Shown here piece after piece: positions 57,208 through 64,000 of a stretch of DNA of 64,000 nucleotides. Under the pieces are notes generated by a model. The model searched no databases, was not told the DNA's origin, and saw only the letters and a list, made by a program, of their open reading frames with translations. The stretch spans positions 62,001 to 126,000 of the forward strand of contig NZ_VDCS01000004.1 in NCBI RefSeq assembly GCF_006265225.1. Direction: 5' to 3'. Position numbers and translations under genes: made by a program. The stretch is from Allotamlana fucoidanivorans. Lineage in GTDB: Bacteria; Bacteroidota; Bacteroidia; Flavobacteriales; Flavobacteriaceae. Within the stretch, counting starts at the first letter, position 1. Every line of letters begins with the position of its first letter.

Positions 57208-59157
57208 TTATTTAAGTTGTGCTTTTACCTGCTCTAATACATCTTGATTGACTACAACCTTATACTTTTGGGCAAGTTCATTGACCCACTGCTCTTCTTT
57301 ATAAGCCTGATAATCACTAATTACTGCCCCTCTGGCTTCATCCAATGTTTTTTGGGTTTTAGGAAGTATGTCATTCACTTTTACTAACACAAAAGCGCCA
57401 TTGTACTTATTAACTTTTGACAGGCCTTTTTTAAATTCAAATGGTTTTGGAAGCGCTTGGTGCTCTTTATCCATAATACCCACTGTAAATATAGCTTCAA
57501 TCTGGTCATTACCACGAATTAACGACTTAACCTCGTCAACCGTCATATTTTGTTGCAACAGTTTTTTAACTTTATTTAGCGTTCTTTGTTTTGTAGAGGA
57601 AACCACAACGGCATCAACTCTTTCGGGCAAAACATAATTATCTTTATGACTATTATAAAACTGTTTTACTCCCGTGGAATCACTTTTTGCCGTATTCCAT
57701 ATTGTGTTTTCCATAAGATCAAATAACAACAATCCGTCTCTATATTCTTCTACAATATGCGCAAAATCTTCATTTTCATATTCTAGATGCTCTTCTTGAT
57801 ATTGCAATAAGTTAGTCTTTAAAAATGCCTCATACTTTGTTGAAATAAGCGACTTAAAACGTTCTTTTTTTCTTGAAAAACGCTGGGTATTTAATAAATA
57901 TTGACCAAAATCATTATATAACAGCTTTTTGTTGCCTATAACTAATAGCGTTTTATCTGCTGTAAAACTTTCTGGAAGTTGCCATGAATTTTTAAAATAA
58001 TCATCTGTTACAATAGACTCAAAATATGCCAATGCTGGTTGAAACTCTGGCACATTATATTTGGTTTTCAACTTATTAACAAGAGCTTCATCAATTAATT
58101 TAGATCTTGAATCGCGCTTTACTTTGCCTTCCAATTCGGGTCTCATCGATTCAAAATCAGGAATTGGTTTTATTTTGTAGAGTTTAACAATATGCCACCC
58201 AAAGTTCGTTTTAAAAGGTTCTGAATAATCACCTACCGCTTTTAAATTGAAAGCCACATCTTCAAACGCTTTTGCGCTTATTTGTCCTCTACTAAATTCA
58301 GGCAACAAACCGCCTTTGGGGGCAGAATTCTTATCTTCAGAAAATTGTTTCGCCAAATCTTCAAATGCTTCACCTGCCTCTAAACGCTTGTATATACTTT
58401 TTATTTTTTCTTCGGCTTGCGCAGACAAAGAATCTCCTGACTTTGACAATATCATGATATGCGCCACTTCACGTTCTCCTTCAGAAGCTCGTTTATCTAA
58501 CACTTTTAAAATATGATACCCAAACCGGGTTCTAAAAGGTTCTGAAATAGCGCCAACCTGAGTATTATAAGCAACCGTTTCAAAGGCATAAACCATTTTA
58601 AATCCAGAAAAATAACCCAATTCTTCTCCAAACACCGTTTGCCCGTTATGGACTTCTTTCCTAACCTTATCAAAACCTTCTTGTAAAGCTCTATCACGTA
58701 ATTTCATGATGTTTTTATACGCTGCCAAGGTGTCTTCGGGAGAAGCGTTTTCATCGAGCCTTATTAAAATATGATTGGCATTAATATCATGAGAAATACG
58801 TTGGTAGGCCTCTTCTACTAAGGCATCTGTTACCTTAGGATCCGTAATATAATTTTGAGCCAATTGTTTCTTGTAGTTTGACAATTCTCGTAAATACGAC
58901 TTTTTTTCATGAAACCCTAAAGCTTTTGCTTCTTGTAACTTTAACTTATAGTTGGTAAACAATTTTAAATACGCATCAACATCTTTTTGAGAATCATCTT
59001 GAACTAAATCAAGATTTTTATTGTAAACACGCAAAAACTCCTCGGCGTAAACAGGTTGATTGTCAAGGGTAAAAAGCACAGCATCGGAAGCTGTTTGAGC
59101 CTTTAATAGAGTAAATAAAAAACAAAAAAATAAAGGTAAAAATTGTTTTAATTTCAT
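57208..59157 (-). CDS. periplasmic parvulin-type peptidyl-prolyl isomerase with two rotamase domains
   Basis: A 649-residue exported protein with a signal peptide (MKLKQFLPLFFCFLFTLLKAQ). A helical segment (about 25-115) precedes two parvulin domains at about 120-215 (ANHILIRLDENASPED; ISEPFRTRFGYHILKV) and about 228-330 (EVAHIMILSKSGDS; YSEPFKTNFGWHIVKL). The C-terminal half (about 340-649) is unassigned. It begins the operon of three foldase-type genes, from the promoter at 59181-59210. Confidence 0.88.
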   Translation of the reverse strand: MKLKQFLPLFFCFLFTLLKAQTASDAVLFTLDNQPVYAEEFLRVYNKNLDLVQDDSQKDVDAYLKLFTNYKLKLQEAKALGFHEKKSYLRELSNYKKQLAQNYITDPKVTDALVEEAYQRISHDINANHILIRLDENASPEDTLAAYKNIMKLRDRALQEGFDKVRKEVHNGQTVFGEELGYFSGFKMVYAFETVAYNTQVGAISEPFRTRFGYHILKVLDKRASEGEREVAHIMILSKSGDSLSAQAEEKIKSIYKRLEAGEAFEDLAKQFSEDKNSAPKGGLLPEFSRGQISAKAFEDVAFNLKAVGDYSEPFKTNFGWHIVKLYKIKPIPDFESMRPELEGKVKRDSRSKLIDEALVNKLKTKYNVPEFQPALAYFESIVTDDYFKNSWQLPESFTADKTLLVIGNKKLLYNDFGQYLLNTQRFSRKKERFKSLISTKYEAFLKTNLLQYQEEHLEYENEDFAHIVEEYRDGLLLFDLMENTIWNTAKSDSTGVKQFYNSHKDNYVLPERVDAVVVSSTKQRTLNKVKKLLQQNMTVDEVKSLIRGNDQIEAIFTVGIMDKEHQALPKPFEFKKGLSKVNKYNGAFVLVKVNDILPKTQKTLDEARGAVISDYQAYKEEQWVNELAQKYKVVVNQDVLEQVKAQLK

Positions 59158-59180
59158 GGATTAAAAAAATTGAATAGGTA

Positions 59181-59210
59181 CAAAAATACTAATATTAACC
59201 TATATTACAA
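59181..59210 (-). promoter_or_regulatory. promoter of the PPIase/MoxR operon
   Basis: On the minus strand TTG (59208-59210), a 19-base spacer and TATTTTTG (59181-59188) fit the consensus, 24 bases before the start codon. Confidence 0.55.
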
Positions 59211-59299
59211 GGTGTTTATCTAACGAATACCCTAGCCGTTTATTACGTAATTTTAAATTATATTTGAACACTAAAAACATCATTGTTTTTTCTAATGAC

Positions 59300-59542
59300 A
59301 TGCGTAAACTAAAACTGATTTGGGATTTTCATGGACCACATGCTCTAAAAACGGCTGAGCATCATGAAATTCATTTAAAAGAATATATAACTATCAATCA
59401 TTTAAATATTTCAATAACAGGACATACTGCCATACATGACATGCATGCTATTGCTTTTTTAGTGGTTGATGATTGTGACATGAAACCTATAAGAGATGCA
59501 CTAAAGCCACACAGAGGTCAAGTATACCAACCACAAACTTAA
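59300..59542 (+). CDS. small His-rich conserved hypothetical protein
   Basis: An 80-residue soluble protein (MRKLKLIWDFHGPHALKTAE) carrying ten His. Similar short proteins occur across Flavobacteriaceae, but I know no function. His-rich clusters (EHHEIH, HDMH) suggest metal binding, which is only a guess. The ATG at 59300 is used; a TTG 12 codons upstream is possible. It is divergent from the PPIase operon. The next 205 bases have no gene. Confidence 0.6.
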   Translation: MRKLKLIWDFHGPHALKTAEHHEIHLKEYITINHLNISITGHTAIHDMHAIAFLVVDDCDMKPIRDALKPHRGQVYQPQT

Positions 59543-59747
59543 AATCCTTATTCCTTAAACAACTTGTTGTAATCTCTTAAACCACCCAATAAACTTACCT
59601 CTCCTCATTTACCCTATTTTCTCTTATTGCGTATGACACATTTATAGGTTTAAGTCGTCTACTTTTTAGTGTGCTGCAAAAAAAAATGCAATGCATTTAA
59701 AATGTTTCGTCTTTATAGTTGAAGAGCTATTAAAATGAGCTTTTTTC

Positions 59748-60278
59748 ATGAAACCAGATAACAATAAAAAACTAAAAGATTTTTTTAATCAAGAATATCA
59801 GGCACTCAAAGGATATGTTAGTTCTAGAATAAAAACTAATATTAATCGCGACCCTGAAGATATTTTGCAAGATGTAGCGCTGAAGCTATTTACGAGTGCA
59901 GACCGTTATTCTCCTATAAATAATGTAGCTGGTTTTGTATATAGAGCAGTTAAAAACAGCATTATTGACGTTTTGAGATCTAACAAAAACTATACTGTGG
60001 CTTATGAAAACAAACAAGAATTAAAACTTATAGCATTGGCTGAATCTTTTAGAGATGAAGGTTCAGGTGAAACATTTTCTGAAACTTTAAAATTGGCCCT
60101 AAGAAAAGCTATTACTGAATTAAAACCAAAATACAGAGAGATTATAATTGCTATTGATTTTGAAGGATACAGCTATAAAGAAATAGCAAAAATAACCAAA
60201 ACGCCAATAGGCACATTAATGTCTAGAAGGCATCGAGCTATGTCTTTGCTTAATAAAAAACTAAAAACAATTTCTTAA
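59748..60278 (+). CDS. RNA polymerase sigma factor, ECF-like
   Basis: A 176-residue sigma-70-family protein lacking region 1. Region 2 (about 12-75) has DPEDILQDVALKLF and FVYRAVKNSIIDVLRS. Region 4 (about 115-172) has GYSYKEIAKITKTPIGTLMSRRHRA, here divided as its helix-turn-helix. No typical anti-sigma with a zinc motif is next to it. A small membrane protein gene follows 11 bases later and is a candidate partner. Recognised promoters cannot be predicted. Confidence 0.9.
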   Translation: MKPDNNKKLKDFFNQEYQALKGYVSSRIKTNINRDPEDILQDVALKLFTSADRYSPINNVAGFVYRAVKNSIIDVLRSNKNYTVAYENKQELKLIALAESFRDEGSGETFSETLKLALRKAITELKPKYREIIIAIDFEGYSYKEIAKITKTPIGTLMSRRHRAMSLLNKKLKTIS

Positions 60279-60289
60279 ATATAATAGAT

Positions 60290-60676
60290 ATGTCACATTT
60301 TTTTAAACACAAACTAAGAGGAAAATCACCTGGTGCTATTGCAGGAATGATCATTTTTGGAGCTATAACCATAACGGGTTTAGCCATACTTTTTGCATTT
60401 GTTATTATGTGGTTATGGAACTGGCTTATGCCCGAGTTATTTCATTTAGCAACTATTACATTTTGGCAGGCCGCTGGTATCTTTATCCTTTCAAAAATTC
60501 TAATTGGCGGATGTAATGGCTTTGGCAGCAAAAGCGAATCTTCATCAAATGACTCTGAATGCGAAAAAGAATTTAAAAGTAAATTTTCAAAATGGAAGTA
60601 TTACGATCAATTCTGGAAAGAAGAAGGTAATGAAGCCTATGAAGCCTATGTTTCACGCATAAAAGACCATGATTAA
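60290..60676 (+). CDS. small membrane protein next to the sigma factor
   Basis: A 128-residue protein with two predicted membrane helices (about 16-45 and 53-75) and a charged cytosolic or periplasmic tail. Its central MWLWNWLMPELFH and TFWQAAGIFILSKIL resembles a pattern I recall in proteins encoded beside ECF sigma factors in several phyla. It may control the sigma factor, but no anti-sigma domain is recognised. The tail has charged KSKFSKWKYYDQFWKEEG. It starts 11 bases after the sigma gene. Confidence 0.65.
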   Translation: MSHFFKHKLRGKSPGAIAGMIIFGAITITGLAILFAFVIMWLWNWLMPELFHLATITFWQAAGIFILSKILIGGCNGFGSKSESSSNDSECEKEFKSKFSKWKYYDQFWKEEGNEAYEAYVSRIKDHD

Positions 60677-60917
60677 TCGATTAAAAATTATGAATGCAAT
60701 TACTATTATGGTCTTTAGAACCAATATTAAAACCAAAAAAAAATTAAAACATATATCTTCTTTTTTCAACAATCATTCAAACATTCATGATTGGTCTGTT
60801 GATATTGAAGATATTGACAATGTTTTAAGAATAGAAGCTAATGGAAGTATCACAAAAACAGGGTTTATCAACGAATTAAAAGCAAAAGGGGTTTACTGCG
60901 AAACTTTAAGCGATTAA
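60669..60917 (+). CDS. small HMA-fold-like protein
   Basis: An 82-residue protein whose start overlaps the previous stop by eight bases; an alternative ATG lies seven codons later (MNAITIMVFRTN). The pattern MVFRTNIK...WSVDIEDIDNVLRIEA...GFINELKAKGVYCE resembles the beta-alpha-beta heavy-metal-associated fold. It has no CxxC metal-binding pair, so it probably does not carry copper in the usual manner. The assignment is by fold resemblance only. Confidence 0.55.
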   Translation: MINRLKIMNAITIMVFRTNIKTKKKLKHISSFFNNHSNIHDWSVDIEDIDNVLRIEANGSITKTGFINELKAKGVYCETLSD

Positions 60918-60945
60918 ATAAAAACAATAGTTAACACCGTTTCAT

Positions 60946-60975
60946 AAAAAAAGCCCAAGGTAACCTTGGGCTTTT
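60946..60975. terminator. bidirectional terminator between the sigma operon and the UDG-like gene
   Basis: AAAAGCCCAAGG (60949-60960) pairs perfectly with CCTTGGGCTTTT (60964-60975) across a TAA loop. A strong T-run is present for the minus strand and a weaker one for the plus strand. Confidence 0.85.
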
Positions 60976-60993
60976 CTGTTTTTAAAAATACCC

Positions 60994-61647
60994 TTAAAAA
61001 AACGCACGATACTGCATTAATCGAAAATCAAACGTCGTGAAATTTGAATTTGAAGCTTTCAACTGTTTGTATAGAGGTATACTCCCTATGGCGCGGTTAG
61101 CAGACCCTGAAGGCGAGGTTAATGAAACTGTTTTTATGGTTCTGGATGCATATGTAAACTGATGAATTCTAGTAATCTCATTTGAAATCAGGTTTAATTT
61201 CAAACTGTGTTCTTTTAAGTGTTGCCTAAAAAAATATTCAGGCCCATTTTTACTATTTCCTCCAGTAAATAAGAGGGTATCAATACTTGGGTGTTTTTGT
61301 ATATAGCCTATTAAATCTCGTAACACGATATTGGTCATCCCTAGATCAGAGGCATCTATTTTTTCACGTTCACAGCTTTCAACAATATCACAAATGCCTA
61401 TTTTATGTTTTATTAAAAACTGTTTTCTTTGACTTATTGCTTCTTCCGAATTGTCAAATGTCAAATTCAAATTATGAATCTTATCAAGATACAACCAAAG
61501 GGAATTGTAATAACTACCATAACAAAAATTAACGTCTTTTTCTAACAGCTCACCTATTGAAAACCTTGGAGGCGGCAGTGTCCCTACAATCAGTTTTGTG
61601 GAATCTGAATTAATAAATGGTTCATATGGATGATGATGTTTAAACAT
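60994..61647 (-). CDS. uracil-DNA glycosylase-superfamily protein
   Basis: A 217-residue protein with VGTLPPPRFS (21-30) and FCYGSYYNSLW (41-51), which resemble the UDG fold's uracil-binding and water-activating loops. It has a late LTSPSGSANR that recalls the minor-groove HPSxxR-type loop. The exact branch (UNG, TDG/MUG or other) is unclear and activity on uracil is inferred. THX is divergent from it across a 68-base gap. Confidence 0.8.
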   Translation of the reverse strand: MFKHHHPYEPFINSDSTKLIVGTLPPPRFSIGELLEKDVNFCYGSYYNSLWLYLDKIHNLNLTFDNSEEAISQRKQFLIKHKIGICDIVESCEREKIDASDLGMTNIVLRDLIGYIQKHPSIDTLLFTGGNSKNGPEYFFRQHLKEHSLKLNLISNEITRIHQFTYASRTIKTVSLTSPSGSANRAIGSIPLYKQLKASNSNFTTFDFRLMQYRAFF

Positions 61648-61715
61648 CTTTTACTTGTTTTTATGAGAAGTTTTGTTATTTTAATAATACAAAAAACCAT
61701 ATAAATTAAAGACTC

Positions 61716-61850
61716 ATGGGAAAAGGTGATAAAAAATCAAAACGTGGTAAAATCAACCGAGGTACTTTTGGGGTAAGACGACCAAAAATAAAGAAAAAGC
61801 CCTCTATTGAAAACAAAATCAATATAAGTGGCAAAGCTACTCCTAAGTAA
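61716..61850 (+). CDS. 30S ribosomal protein THX (bTHX)
   Basis: A 44-residue basic protein starting MGKGDKKSKRGKINRGTFG, the standard N-terminus of the Bacteroidetes form of THX (S31). The peptide inserts into the head of the 30S subunit. It is short enough to be missed by ordinary gene calling. It ends at TAA 61848-61850, 25 bases before the converging yaaA stop. Confidence 0.9.
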   Translation: MGKGDKKSKRGKINRGTFGVRRPKIKKKPSIENKINISGKATPK

Positions 61851-61875
61851 ATTCAACAAACACAGCCAGTAGGTT

Positions 61876-62634
61876 TTATCTAATGAAAATTAATTCATTC
61901 CCTTTACTCATGGGTTCGCTAAAATGATAGCCTTCGTAATTAAACCCTTTTAAATCGTCAATAGTTTGCGCGTTTGTATCCACTGCATAGCGTGCCATGA
62001 GTCCGCGTGCTGCTTTAGCAAAAAAGGAAATCATCTTATACTCTCCTTTCTTAAAATCTTTAAAATTTGCAGTCACCACAGGTACTTTTAAGGCTTTGGC
62101 GTCAATGACTTTAAAGTATTCATTACTCGCCAGATTTAAAAATAACTCGTCTTCTTCTAACTCTTCGTTAAGTGCCTTAGTGATATCCTTTTTCCAAAAT
62201 TCATATAGATTTTTGTTAACACCAACAGGCATTTTAGTTCCCATTTCTAAACGGTAAGGTTGAATTAAATCTGTCGGTTTTAATAGCCCGTATAATCCTG
62301 AAAGGATTCTTACACTATTTTGAAGTACCTCAAGTTTTTCTTCTGGAATGGTGTAAGCGTCTAAACCTCTATACACATCTCCAGCAAAAGCATACACCGC
62401 AGGCCTTGCATTAGCTGTTGTAAAAGGCAAGTGCCAAGCTTGGTTTCGCTCATAATTTAACTGACCTAAAGCATCAGAAATACTCATCAACTTAGACAAA
62501 CTTTTGGCCGATTTCTTTTTAAGTAGTTTATTTAATCGTTCAGATTGCTTTAAAAACCTTGGTTCTGTGTGTCTATCTGTAGGCAATTGAGTTTCAAAAT
62601 CTAAGGACTTAGCAGGCGATATTACGAGTTTCAT
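61876..62634 (-). CDS. yaaA: peroxide stress protein YaaA (DUF328)
   Basis: A 252-residue cytosolic protein starting MKLVISPAKSLDFE. It carries LSKLMSISDALGQLNYER, FAGDVYRGLDAY and NLASNEYFKVID, all signatures of the family. In E. coli YaaA lowers free iron and protects DNA against peroxide. The ORF is complete. A -7-like TACATTTG lies at 62653-62660 on the minus strand. Confidence 0.94.
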   Translation of the reverse strand: MKLVISPAKSLDFETQLPTDRHTEPRFLKQSERLNKLLKKKSAKSLSKLMSISDALGQLNYERNQAWHLPFTTANARPAVYAFAGDVYRGLDAYTIPEEKLEVLQNSVRILSGLYGLLKPTDLIQPYRLEMGTKMPVGVNKNLYEFWKKDITKALNEELEEDELFLNLASNEYFKVIDAKALKVPVVTANFKDFKKGEYKMISFFAKAARGLMARYAVDTNAQTIDDLKGFNYEGYHFSEPMSKGNELIFIR

Positions 62635-62652
62635 ACATTATATTTTTCTTTT

Positions 62653-62660
62653 CAAATGTA
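62653..62660 (-). promoter_or_regulatory. -7 box of the yaaA promoter
   Basis: On the minus strand TACATTTG matches TAnnTTTG, 18 bases before the ATG. A TTG at -33 is not visible. Confidence 0.4.
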
Positions 62661-62816
62661 CAATTCCTTAGTCTTTTTGAACATCTTCCTTAAATAATAA
62701 TTCTAATAGAACTATAAATATTTCTAATGAACTTAGACACTTTAATCCTTGAGACTTGTTGTTAAAAATAAAAAGTCCACCTAACAAGTATCATAAATCA
62801 TACTTTAATTTCTAAA

Positions 62817-62824
62817 TACTTTTG
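62817..62824 (+). promoter_or_regulatory. -7 box of the radical SAM gene promoter
   Basis: TACTTTTG followed by CAC matches TAnnTTTG and lies 18 bases before the ATG at 62843. It includes the TTG that would otherwise look like an upstream start codon. Confidence 0.4.
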
Positions 62825-62842
62825 CACTCTATTTTTTCTAAT

Positions 62843-63784
62843 ATGCAAATAACAGGTAAACGTTACTTAGATTATTCATCTTATATAAAATACACTTTTG
62901 GAGAACGTATTCAAAAAATATCCTTAAACATTGGCTTTTCTTGTCCAAATAGAGATGGTTCAAAAGGCTACGGTGGATGCACCTATTGTAATAATGAAAC
63001 GTTTAACCCTGATTACTGCAAACCTCAAAAAAGTATTTCACAACAATTAGAAGAAGGTATTGATCGGTTTTCAAAAAAATATAAAACGCAGAAATATTTA
63101 GCTTATTTTCAAGCGTATACCAACACTTATACAGATATAGCGTCTTTAAAATCTATGTATGAGGAAGCCCTTCAAGTTCCAAATGTTATTGGTTTGGTTA
63201 TTGGAACCCGGCCAGATTGTATTTCAGATGACATCATAGATTATTTATCAAAGCTTTCAAAAGATTTTTATGTGTCTTTAGAATTTGGTGTTGAGAGCAC
63301 ATTAAACAGCACATTAAAACGTGTGAATCGATGTCATACCTTTGAAGAAACTGTAGCCGCCTACCAAAAATGTAAAAACAAAGGTATTTCTCTTGGTGCC
63401 CATATTATTATGGGGCTACCAGGCGAAACTACAGCAGATTTACTAAATCACGCAAAAGCCTTAAATAAGCTCCCTATAAACACCTTAAAACTGCATCATT
63501 TACAAATAGTAAAACGCTCTATCATGGCGTATCAATACCAACGTACCCCAGAAGATTTTAACTTATTTTCTTCTGAAGACTATATAGAATTGATGGCCAA
63601 ATTTGTTGGTTTACTTCGTCCTGATATCATCATAGAACGCTTTATTAGTGAAGCGCCTCTTGATTTGCTCATTGCTCCTAAATGGGATGGTCTAAAAAAT
63701 TTTGAAATTGTTGCTAAAATTGACAAAACACTTACCCAACAAAACATTTGGCAAGGAAAGTATTATGAGCAAGAATTAGCATAA
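62843..63784 (+). CDS. TIGR01212-family radical SAM protein (YhcC-like)
   Basis: A 313-residue protein with a radical SAM iron-sulfur motif of the YhcC type: Cys34, Cys46 and Cys49 in SCPNRDGSKGYGGCTYC. A TIM-barrel with the SAM-binding VIGTRPD, LEFGVES and IMGLPGET completes it. YhcC homologues have been linked to tRNA or iron-sulfur-dependent modification, but the reaction is unproven. Start at ATG 62843 (MQITGKRYLDYSSY). Confidence 0.9.
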   Translation: MQITGKRYLDYSSYIKYTFGERIQKISLNIGFSCPNRDGSKGYGGCTYCNNETFNPDYCKPQKSISQQLEEGIDRFSKKYKTQKYLAYFQAYTNTYTDIASLKSMYEEALQVPNVIGLVIGTRPDCISDDIIDYLSKLSKDFYVSLEFGVESTLNSTLKRVNRCHTFEETVAAYQKCKNKGISLGAHIIMGLPGETTADLLNHAKALNKLPINTLKLHHLQIVKRSIMAYQYQRTPEDFNLFSSEDYIELMAKFVGLLRPDIIIERFISEAPLDLLIAPKWDGLKNFEIVAKIDKTLTQQNIWQGKYYEQELA

Positions 63785-63878
63785 GCGCTTCATATTCAAT
63801 CAGGAATTGTACTTCTGTTTTTCTTTTAAAGGATCCTTAAAATTATATTATCTTTATAAGTGATTCTATTTACAACAC

Positions 63879-64000
63879 ATGAAAAACATAACACTTACAT
63901 ACATTTTAAGCATTTGCTTCCTTTTGGCTTGTAAGCAAACTAAAGAAAACCATACCACCAATGTCCCTTTAACTACTGAACATGCTACACCTACTGCCTC
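63879..64000 (+). CDS. lipoprotein, truncated by the right edge
   Basis: The first 40 residues of an exported protein: MKNITLTYILSICFLLACKQ has a lipobox LLAC with Cys near 18. Thr-rich residues follow. Nothing more can be said because the window ends. Confidence 0.7.
   Translation, partial: MKNITLTYILSICFLLACKQTKENHTTNVPLTTEHATPTA

Noticed and set aside
1-64000. CRISPR arrays, prophage, rRNA operon, toxin-antitoxin or restriction systems
   Set aside because: No regularly spaced repeats, phage structural genes, rRNA sequence or recognisable paired toxin genes were found on either strand.

Overview
The window is a stretch of an AT-rich Bacteroidota chromosome, almost certainly Flavobacteriaceae and probably a marine member. 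Evidence: an archaeal/eukaryotic-type ProS, a Por (type IX) secretion C-terminal domain, a CarbopepD-type TonB-dependent receptor, OmpP1/FadL, DUF3810, DUF349, the relA/spoT-fur-purA order, and promoters of the Bacteroidetes form TTG-N17-23-TAnnTTTG with weak or absent Shine-Dalgarno sequences. Most of it is core housekeeping DNA. I see no prophage, CRISPR array, rRNA operon or restriction/defence island.

Layout. 1-5.1 kb: rpsT and tRNA-Glu, proS, a low-complexity lipoprotein and a FadL-like porin. 5.2-7.7 kb: folE, cysS, yidD. 7.9-10.1 kb: an exported nucleoside-hydrolase-like/GH43 fusion broken by a one-base frameshift at a slippery T-run. 10.2-19.1 kb: a PNPOx-like flavoprotein, pepD, a DUF3810 putative membrane metallopeptidase, a LamG/T9SS surface protein, hisS and a DUF6495-like protein. 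19.1-24.4 kb: a large TonB-dependent receptor, the rpsF-rpsR-rplI operon and an orphan LytTR regulator. 24.4-31.5 kb: priA, yihY, nadC, rlmH, hpf, a Gfo/Idh/MocA oxidoreductase and rdgB. 31.6-45 kb: a long + strand run of relA/spoT, fur-like, purA, ostA-like, a class III aminotransferase, a TPR protein, two tandem DUF368 (PopT-type) transporters, aroE and a DUF349 protein. 45.1-46.2 kb: the only mobile-element scar, a decayed IS1182-like element. 46.3-59.2 kb (- strand): mazG, two different aconitases, an acyltransferase, a MoxR ATPase and three SurA/parvulin-type periplasmic proteins. 59.3-64 kb: a small His-rich protein, a sigma-factor/membrane-protein/HMA-like mini-operon, a UDG-like protein, the tiny ribosomal protein THX, yaaA, a TIGR01212 radical SAM protein and the start of a lipoprotein.

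Themes. Genes for translation, nucleotide pools and stringent response (relA/spoT, hpf, purA, mazG, rdgB) sit beside an envelope set (OstA/LptA-like protein, lipid-carrier transporters, periplasmic foldases, FadL and TonB proteins). The least explained parts are the frameshifted fusion enzyme, the sigma-factor mini-operon, the twin DUF368 genes and the hairpin nested inside the decayed insertion sequence. Functions are assigned from recognisable motifs and family knowledge; no database search was run.
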